Assembly (NCBI GenBank): GCA_021613375.1
Contig: CM038716.1
Coordinates: forward strand, 18,793,524 to 18,857,523
Direction of reading: 5' to 3'
Origin: Megaleporinus macrocephalus
Taxonomy: Eukaryota > Chordata > Actinopteri > Characiformes > Anostomidae
DNA length: 64,000 bases
Below, one piece after another: positions 39,831 through 50,484 of this stretch. The position numbers and the translations under genes are program-made. Under the pieces are notes generated by a model. That model searched no databases and was not told the origin of the DNA. It saw only the letters and a program-made list of their open reading frames with translations. Every line of letters starts with the position of its first letter. Position 1 is the first letter of the stretch.

Positions 39831-40652
39831 TGGGATCTGCTTCTGCATTGCTTCAAAAGAAAGAAAAAAAAGACCCTTGACCAGATTATTGGTTCCATAT
39901 CTTTCATTCTTCACCGAGTATTGTGAAACCTGAACAGTAAGCCCACAACATAGTTGTCATTTTTAGGGGGAAGGAAGCCAATAACGGACATAGTGGTTGA
40001 ATCTTTTGGCCCATCTCCCCCACCATATTCTTTTTCTCCTTAACCTCCCCTACTGGTCCTAACGATGCATGCAATCCCCCCATGGCCCAATTTAATGCTG
40101 GCAGTCGATGGATAGCCAGTGTCCTGCTTAGAGAGATCGAAAGAACCCCCCAAAAAAAGAGCTTGGTGCTCCCTGAACAATGAGAGCATTTGATGCAATA
40201 TTATATAAAAATCAATAGCATGCTAGTAGCGTGTCTGTTGGAGTTTCAGGCAGTATCCAGGGCAGTAACACGGCCAGTTTCCATGTGTCACCCTGTTTCG
40301 TCAGAAATGCGGAGGCGCATTGCTTAACAAAAGCCGGCAATAGTTCCTCTCTTAGAGCGGTTAGACTTCATCTGCAAGTCAGTTGCTATGACAAACTTGA
40401 CTTGCCATACCTGAGGCCCATACGCACTTTAGACTTGAAGGACTTGTATGGTGGCCTTCATCAGCAATTCTGCTGGTTGGTGATAAAGTGGAACGGGAGA
40501 GAAGCGGCTCATCCTTGTGCTGCATTTAATGCTACACAGTGCAGGCCAAGGAGATGCTTTGCTAGTCTAAACAGTGTCCTTACTGTCTTAGCCTCAGGGT
40601 CACAACCCTGTAACTCATGTACCCTTTGCTCGAAAAATCCAAGTGGGACATC

Positions 40653-40674
40653 GGGGGGGTGGGGGGTGGGGGGA
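40653..40674 (+). other. G-run cluster, possible G-quadruplex
   Basis: Three runs of seven, six and seven G separated by single T residues. Enough consecutive G for a four-tract fold on the + strand, the template strand for msi2. Similar but looser + strand G clusters lie at 26819-26856 and 44466-44488. Confidence 0.5.
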
Positions 40675-41118
40675 GATACTGAATAAAAAATTCAGCAGAA
40701 AGTATAAAACAGTAAGCAGGGTGTCAGGTAGCGCACTGCTAGCGCCACCAAGGCTATGATTTTAAATCTCTTCGCAATCTTTCCATCATACACTTTTAAC
40801 AAGGCCCACAAAATGATTGCCAGGTCCTCTTGCAGCGCTCCTTGGCTAAGGGAATTGCGAGCGAAGGCACGGACAGGTTGCTTCGCCCAGTCTGGTGGAC
40901 AGGGCTCCAAGACACAATTTCATGCTTTGTGGCCAGTGCACAGCAATAACATGGCATGGCCCACACCCAGGATGTCAGTGAATGGGGAAGACTCCCTGCT
41001 TCACCTGCTTCTGGGCCACCCCAGCTGCTCTCCGGCCATTACAAGGACCACCTTGGCTCCTGCTATCAAATATTAAACCAGCCCTCGGACTGAAAAATTG
41101 AAGTGAAAACTGACTTAC

Positions 41119-41201
41119 CATTTTATTATTGATTTCGTGAAAATGAATCTCACAGACTTTCTCCACCACATCCTCATTCTCGAAAGTTACAAAGCCAAAT
41201 C
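41119..41201 (-). CDS. msi2: msi2 internal exon, second half of RRM2 (83 nt)
   Basis: Internal coding exon of Musashi-2, a cytoplasmic RNA-binding protein that binds UAG-containing 3' UTR motifs and controls translation in stem and progenitor cells (family knowledge). The acceptor is ctctgcag and the donor gtaagtca on the minus strand. The exon starts with two bases that complete a Gly codon, then encodes 27 residues from [15 protein letters not shown] to HEINNKM. The RNP1 octamer (R)GFGFVTF, strand beta-3 of RRM2 whose aromatic residues stack on RNA, is intact, followed by helix alpha-2 and the last part of the domain. FENEDVVEK fits Musashi-2; Musashi-1 has FESEDIVEK. At 83 nt it is not a multiple of three, so skipping it alone would shift the frame, but losing it with the next 115-nt exon removes 198 nt and keeps the frame. 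The preceding exon, with the first half of RRM2, is not in the window. Confidence 0.97.
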
Positions 41202-41299
41202 CTGCAGAGAGGAAGGGAAAAAGCGAGGGAAACAGGAAGTAGAGAGAGACAAAAGGGAGGGAGAGATGGAAAAGGGAGGAGAGAGAGAGAAAAAAGAAG
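41202..41299 (-). promoter_or_regulatory. msi2: Unusually long polypyrimidine tract before the 83-nt msi2 exon
   Basis: On the transcript strand about 98 nt before the acceptor are almost wholly C and U, with runs of CUCUCU, CCUCCC and UUUUUU ending in CUCUGCAG. Ordinary acceptors use 15-40 nt. Such CU-rich tracts bind U2AF and also PTB-family repressors (established), so regulated inclusion of the RRM2 exon is possible (inference). Confidence 0.6.
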
Positions 41300-41399
41300 C
41301 ACATGACTGAAGTGAACTAACACAGAAGCAGTTAAATGAACAGGAAAAGCAACAAATATCTGTTGATTGCTAATATTGCATGGTGCAGACATAAATGAT

Positions 41400-41650
41400 T
41401 CATTGAGTCATGCAGCAATCTACACTTTATTGGCTCCTAATGACGTGCAAATTATGTATCTAGCACAGCGCAGGGGCTCTTTTGCTGTTAAAGTGATGAA
41501 GACCTGGGCATTATTAAAATAGCTAGGAGTCTGTTCCTCCGAGAGGGAGGAAGCTCAAAGCCTGTTTAATGAGATTCATAGAGCCAGCCCTGCATCTGAA
41601 TCCCATTACTAAATATTTGGTGTTTCTTTGCTGGCGTTTCAACGCATGAC
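41400..41650. promoter_or_regulatory. Candidate conserved element flanking the 83-nt exon
   Basis: Begins 200 bp upstream of the exon. Contains TGAGTCA (41404-41410, AP-1-like), an inverted CCAAT (ATTGGC), TGACGT (41441-41446, CRE-like) directly followed by GCAAATTATG, and later CATTATTAAAATAGC and GTTTAATGAGATT. Repeat-free. Could act in transcription or splicing. Confidence 0.35.
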
Positions 41651-43071
41651 ACACTATTTTCCATACTCCTAAGTGTCTTGGCTAAGAAGTTTTTCAACCA
41701 TATTGAAAACACTGGCACAAATCCTACTATTCCAGCGAGTAAGAAACGGATCTAGTGAATAACAAAAGCCAGCCAGCCAGTCATCTGAAAAATTCCGCAG
41801 CTTGAAATAGGACACATATAGGCCATTCAAACATCCAGATACAGTTACTAAAATACACAAACCCACATAAGTGATCTGTTACTGTTTTTATGATAAACTA
41901 TGTTACAATCTAGTTTCATAAGAAGGTAAAGAAGACAAATTTGGACCAAATACAGACAGCCCATAAACAGCAACAACATTTATACTGTTTAAAAATTAAA
42001 AATGATATCAACTGCAAAGTAAACTTGATGTCTGATCATTGTTCCATTCTTATTGTTTTTTATTTTTTAAATAGAGGAATTACAAATACACAGCACAATG
42101 CAAACACAACATTTTAAACACAAAAATCACAGAAAAAAAGCCTCAACAACTATATATACTATCAAAAGTGTTTAGTGTGCCCACCCTTTTTACCTTCATT
42201 CACCTTTTCTCACAGCTTCCATTCTTTTTACGAGCATGACCAGCAGCGACTTTGTTTAATTAATACATTTTATTATTTTAGTTTAGTTTTTTATTGTTTT
42301 TCCTTTTTTTTACAGCTGACTTTGAAAATATGTGTTCTGCTTATTTTCTTTTGACTTTCCCTTTATGTATAAATTGCACATAATGGCCATTTTGACTGGA
42401 AGCCAGCATGTAAATGTTGCTCAGTACTGTATACATTCAAACAAACAGCTATACACACACAAACTCAGACACACAGCCACATGCCTATAACCCTAACCCT
42501 CTGGCAGAGCCTCCCCTGCAGGTTAATCAGTACACACTCTCAACAAACAGAGACAAAGCAAGAAAAGGCTGAGAGAAGTAGCAGAGCTATGTAACCCAAC
42601 TCTAGCACCCCGCTGCATTCATACATGGCTTCTGGGCTTTTAAGAAAGTGTGAGATAAGCCCTGAGGGTCAACGGGTCAGTGCAGTCGACAGAGAGCCTG
42701 AAAGAGGAAGCAGCGGAGCTCTCTTCATGCCCGCTGTGATAAAAGCAGATAAAAAGAGCGCAAGGGCCGATAAGAGAGCGACAGATAAACAAACCGCCAG
42801 CCCTCACTGTGACCCCACGTGACCTCCAAGTGATTATAAGTACAGTGGTCTTGGTTTGGGGAGGAGAACATTCACCGTCTGTATTTGCTCCTTGACTTCA
42901 TAACCCGACACCATCAAGTCTCTTACAAAGCTCTCTCCTTTAGGGTAAACACTAAAATTTGCCAGGTGACAAGGTGAACAGTCACTGTGGAAGTCGCTGT
43001 AGTGCTAGTATCAGTCGCAGATGCTCTGCTCGCAGAGGTGTAAGTCGCTGTAAATAAGTGGCTGTCTGATA

Positions 43072-43110
43072 TACAGTACTGTGGGAAAATCTTAGACCAT
43101 CTGAGAAAAT
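43072..43110. mobile_element. Mariner-type terminal fragment
   Basis: ATACAGTACTGTGGGAAAAT, then CTTAGACCATCTGAG, resembles the left end of the family at 44706. The 35 bp just before it (TCGCTGTAAATAAGTGGCTG) resemble the right end near 45347, so fragments of both ends abut here. Confidence 0.45.
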
Positions 43111-43254
43111 GATATGCAGATATTTACACTGTGGGCCATGCAGAGCGAGGAAACCCTCCGACCCTCAGAACAATAGTCAGAATTCTGCCTTGCAAGGCTA
43201 ACGCAGTTATGCAGCAGTATCCATGCCATGAGTCACGCTGTAACCATACAAGCC

Positions 43255-43385
43255 CGTCATGTTGGCTCAAAGCAAAGGTTAATTGAGGTCATTTATTGTA
43301 TGTCTGGACCAGGAGGTGATTCACGGTCATTACCTTAATTTGTTGCACATGCAAATTCCCCTTTGAATGAGATGGAGCCACTCCC
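43255..43385. promoter_or_regulatory. Candidate conserved element with TCF/POU-like motifs
   Basis: Contains CAAAGGTTAATTGAGGTCA, TTACCTTAATTTG, the octamer ATGCAAAT (43349-43356) and CCCTTTGAAT (TCF/Sox-like). Repeat-free. Enhancer-like by motif content only. Confidence 0.35.
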
Positions 43386-44090
43386 ACTCCTAACCCCATC
43401 ACCTCCACCCCCAGGGTGAGGTAGTGTCTCTAACCACAGCTGCCATCCTGAAGATAATGTGAGTTATTGGAGCTGCTGCCTCGCGTTCTCATGGGCGGAT
43501 GCTGGAGCGGAATTTGCAGCCAATTACTCAGTGACCTCTCCTCTCGCAATGGCTTCCTGTATGAGCCCATTAGGGCATCCTGTTGCTGCCTAGAGCTGGA
43601 GGCTGGACAGGGTCCCACTATGTGCTCCCGGCTCAGATATATAACCCTCGGATCTGTCTTGTTCCCTCCTCCTCCTTTTCCTGCTCCACCTGTCCTGGCA
43701 AGCCCTTGGGGTGACAGGGGATGTGGGCCAGAGGTACAGGCTCTGTGATGCCTCCATATCTCTCTCACTCTCTCCGTCTTTCTCTACCTCCCTCACTCGC
43801 TCCGTTTGACAGATCTGCCTGTCTGAGGCCCAGCCGGCCTGGGGCCATTTCCACATCCACTGCTTTTATACCCTTAAACACTGCGGAGCCGGCCTGCTGC
43901 GTCAGCTAATCAGAAAAGATGTCACTGTTTCCTATCTGCAGCTCCACTCGCACTCTCTCCGGGGCTGATTATCCTGCCTTATGGCCTCGCCGCTATCCTT
44001 TCTTCTTTCTTTGTTCCCTGTTAAAAGGAATAGGCAGCACTCGAATAAGAATGCGGACATACTGCCGGAAAGGCAATAAACAAAGGCCTG

Positions 44091-44112
44091 AAATAAATAA
44101 ATAAATAAATAA
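44091..44112. repeat. (AAAT)n microsatellite
   Basis: Five AAAT units. Confidence 0.9.
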
Positions 44113-44705
44113 GTGAATAAAAAAATCAGCAAGAACTAACAAGCTCAAAAACAGTTTAATGAAATCCTGTACTCCAGGTGGTTTTCACCCCAAATTAACA
44201 ACTCTCAGGTGGGAGCAGAGTGTGAGCTTAAGTCACAAGAGAGTGAAAACAGCACAAGGGAAAATGTCCCTTTTCTGCTGGGAGACATTTACATGTGTCT
44301 GTGGTGCTGTGCCAAGATGGGTCCGCCTTTGAAATCATGAGAAGCAGTTAGTTTTCCATCTCAGGCCTCCGCACCCTTATCAGCCGTACAGCGACCACTT
44401 CTGACAACCAACAAATCAGCTGTCAGGAGCAATTTCTCAGCAGGCAGGAGGGAGGCTGCAAGAGCGGGGTGGGGGGAGGTTGGGGGGGCTGCTAGGAGCC
44501 CATGTACTTGTACCCCCTCACAATACTCCCAAAGCTCATACACAGCAACAAACACAACCAACATCACACACGCAGCTGGCAAAATTAGGGCCATTTGTAT
44601 GCTTCAGCTCAGAAATAGGTAATATACAATAATACTGAAAGACGAGCAAACAAATAGCACACACACCCCACTTCATTATCGGTATGACTGCCATATCAGT
44701 CAAAA

Positions 44706-45388
44706 TACAGTACTGCACAAAAGGCAGAGACCACCCTTTTATTTATTTAATTTACAGTCAAAATAAAGTCCACATTATTCATGTTTCAGATGATATTTCT
44801 GAGGATAACAAGTAAAAACCAGGAGTTTCCAAAACTAAAATAATAATAATAATAATAAAAAATCCATTCATATAAAAAAAAGACTACTAAAAAGAGTGCA
44901 GGACCTGACAGACCGACAATAATCTCACAATCATATAATCAGTCTGTAAAGTTTTCAATTAGAGTGAAAAATTTAACTTCATATCTAATAAAAATCCACT
45001 GGTGGTCCATCCCTCTTCCAGGAGAAGACAACTCAATCTGAAAGGATGTGTGTAGCTGTCAAGGAGCTGTTAACTGTTAAGGAAATACAAAGGTAATACG
45101 ATTTGTGATTCTAAGAAAGAAGGTATGAGGCTCCTAGAACAATAGACTGAATACCCAACAGGCCAGATCTCAACATTACTGAATGTGTTCAGGATTACTA
45201 GGATCGCAAGAAGTAGAAAACGCAACCAAGGAGTGAACTTTGGAGGTGCTTCTTTAAAAACTGAGAGCAAATCACCTGAAAAGACTGGAAGATGTTAAAT
45301 GTTTTCCTGATGCTGAAAAAAAAGAAATGGCTGTTGTGACTTTAAGTCACTGTAAATAAATGGCTGTCTGACATTTGCACAGTACATA
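44706..45388 (+). mobile_element. Tc1/mariner-type element remnant with decayed transposase tail
   Basis: The left end TACAGTACTGCACAAAAGGC and right end GACATTTGCACAGTACATA form imperfect inverted repeats. At about 45165-45290 one + frame reads DLNITECVQDY, then stop, DRKK, stop, KTQPRSELW, which matches the DLN.IE..WD region of Tc1-type transposases (third catalytic acid area) with at least two stop codons. At 683 bp it is about half a full element, and the N-terminal domain is not recognisable. Dead copy. Confidence 0.72.
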
Positions 45389-46009
45389 CATGCACTGATA
45401 TATTTCACTGTAGGGATACATACATACACACTTATTGTCAGCAATAAGTCTTAAGGGTTAAAAAGGAAGAAACCATCAGCGTTCATAGAGGCTTCTTCAA
45501 AATGTCCTAAGTGCTTCTGTGTACAATTACTTCCATGCTCTGACTTAGTTAGTGAGCTCACACAGTCTAAAACCTTGGTGAGAGGGATCAGGTAACGATC
45601 CGGCTGCCGTCTGTGTCAGAGTTCAGGGCAGTATCGGCAAAGTGAGCTCCCGGCCCACCATTGGAGGAGGCAGCAAATCAAAGTCGCTCTGGGCTGCTTA
45701 ATGACGAGGCGGACTAACATAGAGGCTAACCTGATCTTATAAGGAGAGAGCCGATACACAGTCCCCTCAAAGTCAGACGAAGGAGAGGGGACATACCATT
45801 GCAAAACAATCCGCTTCCACACCGGCACTGAAATCTAAACCAACCTAGCTGTTACCATCTTGTGAAACCATTTCTGTTGTGCCCACCTAAGAAGTGTGTA
45901 TTCGATAGAGTGCTATTTTTTTTTCTCAACTCCATTTTTCTCTTCTTTAACTTTCTTTTTTTTGAGATCCCTCAATGACAACACATGGATTTCCAATCTC
46001 AGGCAGGAT

Positions 46010-46185
46010 AATAAGTGTTAGTGGCTATTACGGAGGCGTCTGGGCGGCATCTCACACTTATTAGGCAGAGAGCAAGGCAGGCCCGGTCTCCACAGACAGC
46101 GAGGCGTTCACAGCCTCTTACAAAACAAAGAGGCTCCGCCACGCTTAATGCCAGTCCCCCTCGGAGCCCAGCACAAATAAAATTA
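46010..46185. promoter_or_regulatory. Candidate conserved non-coding element
   Basis: A GC-richer block with TGGCTATTACGGAGGC, CTCACACTTATTAGGCAG and AAATAAAATTAAAATGC words and no repeats. Weak call. Confidence 0.22.
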
Positions 46186-46989
46186 AAATGCTAAATCAAT
46201 GAGTCTTCCACTGACCTTTGCTTAAACAGCTGAGGGTGCCTGAAGCAGTTCGATGTATTTGAAGGGAAGAGGTACACAACCGAATCAGATATTATTACCA
46301 ATGCAGCGTATCCTTTCCAGATGAGAGATGGGACATAGATTGCATGTTGCATATTAAACATGGAAAAAGCCCGTTCTTCCACCCGATCGCCCGCGGCCTT
46401 TCTCACAGAAGAACACATGCAAACTCAGTAACACAAACGTACGCTGGAGAAATTGCCGACATCTTAGCCGTCTATTTCATTTTTAACTCAAAAATAGTGA
46501 CAAAGTGACAAATTAAAACATTATCAGCAACTGTCAGCACGCATACTAATATCCAGCAGTTAAAATATCCACTTAATTCCACCAGAAATCTATTCACCTT
46601 CAACTGTTACTTCTCGCTTCACCTTCACTGATTCCAAAAACAAGCGCAAAGTACACACTGTAAGACTTGTTCAAGACTCTACATGCAAATAACCCTGCAT
46701 TACAGCTGGTATGGAATACTGCCTATTGTCATTCTTTATCTCGTTTTCAGTCCGTGCTGTTTTGTAACCCTTTAGACTGATACGATATGTAGGTGACTGG
46801 AGGGGGCTAACGGTGGTAGGCTGAACAGGCAGATATGTAAATGTGTTGTATTTTATTGGTGGCTCAACAAAAAAGGTTAATTAACTTCCTTGCAGCCTAA
46901 TTTACATCCATGTAATGGAGAATGAGTGGTCGGTTTTGAAATACTGGATGTATATACATGCTTAGTCAGCATCTTATTTCAGTAAGGAT

Positions 46990-47400
46990 AATTCAATGCT
47001 GCATTACACAGCTGTAGGACTGTAAAATGCCAATCTATCCATTCCAAAAATAGGGGGCAACAGAAAGTTAACGTCCAGCCATATGGTACAAAACAAAGTC
47101 CCTCCTACTCAGTCTAGAAGAAACGTTTAGAGTTCAGTATTAAACTTCATCCCTTTACTCGCCACTCGCCAGTGGTGGAAAACAACAACAGTGTTAACTC
47201 GTTTTTATACATATTTTTATATGTTTACTGCTGAATGTTGTTTGTTGGTGAGATCGGATTACAATGGTGATAATTCCAGGTGGGCTTCAGCAATCATTGT
47301 ATTTACTCTTACTTTCATTACCTCTTTGTCCCTAAATGACCTAAATGGGAGCAAGACCCTTAACATGACTGACTGATGGCAGACGACACAACAGTCACAC
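46990..47400. repeat. Dispersed repeat shared with 27080-27500
   Basis: AGAAGAAACGTTTAGAGTTC and AAACTTCATCCCTTTACTCG match the other copy with few changes; similarity fades downstream. Family not recognised. Confidence 0.5.
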
Positions 47401-47924
47401 AGTATCATCAAAGTGTACAAAGGTACAAAGTGTTATTACAAGATAGGACAAGCTGGGCTTAGGTGCTTACCAGGCTAACTTTCTAGATATCTCTGCAACA
47501 CAATGATACATAGATACCTTTGACCAACAGTCAAAACTATTATTTCTTCATATTCTGTTGATCATTTTTGTTTTTTTGTGTGTTTTAAACTCAAAATCCT
47601 ACAAATTGGTCTTTTAAGACATGCTTTACATGAGACTAAAGACTAGACTGCAGTTCTGTGCATAGATTTTTCAGGATTTGAGGATAAACTGCAAACGCTG
47701 ATGCAGTTGGGTTTTACAGCAGGGAGCCGAGCGAGCAGTGTGTTTTAGCATAATGGACATGGTTAATATGTTATAACACACGCACGCACAACAATTTGGC
47801 CGCTTCAGCTGCTATATCTTTATATCACACATCCAAATATATAGTGATATCCAAAGACATCAAGTGACACAATAAAATCAAAAAGCCAGTGTCAATTAAT
47901 CTCTCCTTACTCTGATAAATGGGC

Positions 47925-48305
47925 TCACATCCTCATCCATTAATAATGAGCGCAGAAAGTAGCACAAGAAAATCTGTCAGTGCACTTCATTTTTTACCCT
48001 GCCAGACAGCCAGTCGGCCTCTCTGCTGCACTGGTGTGTGTGTGTGTGTGTGTGTGTGATGGGCGAGGCTCTGTTCTCCAGCACTGAGGAGAGAAGTCCA
48101 CGGGGAGCAGTGAGAATGATCCTTAACAGTCAATAAATAGATTGGCATGCATTGATGGGAGTTTGCGGCCTTATTTACACATCCTCTTAATCAAAAAGGA
48201 GACGGGTGCAGAGAAAAATAGCCTCTCTGTAAGCTCTTTGGAACTTGGAACCCTTGTAAACTAAATGAGAGTAGACAGCGGAATCGATTGTAGTAGCAGC
48301 CGTCC
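47925..48305. promoter_or_regulatory. Candidate conserved block interrupted by (GT)12
   Basis: Repeat-free on both sides of a (GT)n array at 48034-48058. Contains CCATTAATAATGAGCGC, CCTTATTTACACATCC and CTCTTAATCAAAAAGGAG motifs. Judged by composition only. Confidence 0.25.
48034..48058. repeat. (GT)12 microsatellite
   Basis: A perfect GT array inside a CNE-like block. Confidence 0.95.
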
Positions 48306-49231
48306 CGCTACATTATAATGACTTGGGTGAGAAGCAGCTCGCCCAGAAACAAGAGAAGGCCGAAAAAGATGTGTAAAAGAGCCTATGAAAAGGAAAGGTT
48401 GTTGGGAAAGGGGATGCAGTCGCTCAGACACTCCATAAATCTGCTAGTGATTGTGCATGCGTCTGCGTGCGTTTGTATGGGCATAACGTTCGTATCAAAG
48501 TACACGCATGGGGTACGAAATGGATTGCCAAGGGCAAAGAAGAAATCTGAATCGACAACACTTAGCATTAGAATAGCTCTTGTGGTGCAGTCAATATTAT
48601 AATAGCAGTTATGATAGTTGAAAGACTGCAAAGCTTCTCTTTAGCTTTGAGGTGAAAAGGACAGATTCCTCGCCAAGACAAGATGTTCATCTAAAGGTGC
48701 CAGAGGAAGGAACACTCTGTTTGTATTGGCATAGCTGAATACGGAGATGTGAACACAATGTGAACCTCAAACACCGTTGTCTCCAACTTCAAATACAAAT
48801 TCTGTATTTACAAAAGATGACGGTAAACGTAATAGACTCATTAATATTTATTTCCTAAAAATGTACATACGGTGGCAACAGAGCAACGAGAACAGAAAAG
48901 ATATGGAGAAGTCTATCATGCCGTGCTGTGAAGGTGATGTTGGCCCTTTTCATATCGTTTTGAAAAACGAGGATGAAGTTGGCTTCCTATTCGCCAGCTT
49001 TGAAATCAAATGTTCAGTTCCACCTTAAATGCTACAGCTTGATTCCAATCATTCCAATCAAGTTGCTAGTTTGTTCTGCACATTTCACTTTGGACAGTTT
49101 CACAAACTTTGGACAACACTGAGCAGCTTCACTCAGCATTCAGGCTGTACATGGGTGTTTTTTTACCCCGCATACCTTTTATGTAGATATCAGAGGACAA
49201 TTTAAAATGCTGAATAAATGTATTTTATGGG

Positions 49232-49291
49232 ACCTTTAAGCTGATGGCCCACATATACAAGGTCCTCTTTTCTTTGATTTTTATGCACTTA
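49232..49291 (+). repeat. 60-bp repeat unit A, upstream copy
   Basis: ACCTTTAAGCTGATGGCCCA and the next 40 bp recur at 50357-50416 with about six differences. The two copies bracket the TIR element at 49642-50227. Confidence 0.85.
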
Positions 49292-49641
49292 TTTTTATCT
49301 GTCCACTCATAATATTATGAGTTTATAATTCAGCTATATAAACAGCTATAATTCACTTTTCCTTTCATCCCTGTTTTTCATATTGTTTTTAAGACTGATG
49401 TTCATTAATAAGCTGTGTTTAAGGGGCAGCCCTGTATTGTACCTCATTTTTAAAAAAACAGTACAGGCTAAAACAACTTCAGAACTTCAACATGAACACA
49501 ACAGCTACACTGCTGTCAGACTGAATAAGGGGGATAGGGGGAATAAATCAGTTGGGTAATTAAATAGTGTTATTTTTGCACATTACCTTCCATATTCACC
49601 GTATTTCGCTACACCCACTTTCAAGCTTGTGTTTCCTCCAC

Positions 49642-50227
49642 CTTTGTGTTAGAACTTCTGGTCAGAACATTGTCTCATCCAAGGTTAATAACACAGCGGG
49701 TGGATTATATGAAAAGATGGTCTGAGGTTACTTATGGAGACATGTTTGATTACTCTGTACTCTTGGAAGGTGTAGACGCTTTGGCAATGAAAAACTATAC
49801 AAGTACTGAAGCGTATCAGTACCTGCATAGTGGGAAGGTCGGCCGTGTACTCCTACACAAAGAAGATTAGTTTATATTTCTGAAAGCTGGTGTAAACTTC
49901 ATAAGCGAGCCATTTCCGTGGATAAGGATGCTCTGATGCTGGTTCTCCTCCAGAGAATGGTAAGAGCAGACATACAGAGGTTTTGGGTGAATGTTGTAAA
50001 TGTAGCCTTCAGCCAGAGGTCCTCTTCTTTAGAAGGTGGCTTTGCAACACTCTGATCTGTATGTGGTGTGTTCGTAACACTGTTATTCAAGACAAGTTTT
50101 CCTCTTCCAATTATTGTGACACCCTCTAACTGAACATACTATGCTAGTCATTGTATATGTTTGTTGTCGTTTTGCTTGTAATTAGTATCAATGTATCTGT
50201 GGGCGCACCGGAAGTTCTAACACAAAG
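49642..50227 (+). mobile_element. 586-bp TIR element carrying a broken YqaJ/SWIM-type fragment
   Basis: Terminal inverted repeats of 21 bp with one mismatch (CTTTGTGTTAGAACTTC, then T or C, GGT) at 49642-49662 and 50207-50227. The interior holds a fragment of a protein like the SWIM/YqaJ-type genes that are multicopy in fish and accompany ISL2EU-type DNA transposons (see 49646-49936). Probably a non-autonomous deletion derivative. A target duplication is not evident. Confidence 0.6.
49646..49936 (+). pseudogene. Fragment of a YqaJ/SWIM-domain-associated protein, stop-interrupted
   Basis: An open frame of 74 codons (49646-49870) begins inside the left terminal repeat. Residues RWSEVTYGDMFDY and YTSTEAYQYLHSGKVGRV resemble the N-terminal part of fish proteins that continue into a SWIM zinc finger and a YqaJ-type nuclease domain, where a motif like S.EAY.Y..SG.V is usual (family knowledge from memory, not searched). 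After the TAG at 49868 the same frame continues FIFLKAGVNF, the expected continuation, before TGA at 49934. The zinc finger and nuclease parts are absent. Non-functional relic, probably spread by the surrounding element. Confidence 0.5.
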
Positions 50228-50303
50228 TAAACAAAGATGGCCCCCCAGTGTTGTCATGGAAAATAGCATGGATAAGGACTGTAGGAAATGATAAGTGAAT
50301 GGC

Positions 50304-50484
50304 ACATTTTGAAACTACATGCATAAACAGGGATGCTGATATGGGTATTGTGTGACACCTTTAAGCTGATGGCCCACATATATAAGGTCCTCATTTCTTT
50401 GATATTTATGCACTTATAATAAATAATAATAACATTTTGAAACTACACACAACAACAGGGATGCTGATATGGGTATTGTGTGAC
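50304..50484 (+). repeat. B-A'-B' local tandem duplication
   Basis: Unit B (50304-50356; ACATTTTGAAACTACA, then GGGATGCTGATATGGGTATT) recurs at 50432-50484, 128 bp later. Between them lies A' (50357-50416), the second copy of the unit at 49232. The order is A, TIR element, B, A', B'. Confidence 0.82.

Noticed and set aside
40231..40686. 151-codon open frame on +
   Set aside because: Moderately GC-rich but no protein family signature and ends in a G-run; could be part of a conserved non-coding block, not shown to be coding.
44361..44594. Hydrophobic N-terminus resembling a membrane segment, 77 codons on -
   Set aside because: Single short frame without homologous features or exon boundaries; composition follows a C-rich strand opposite a G-run.
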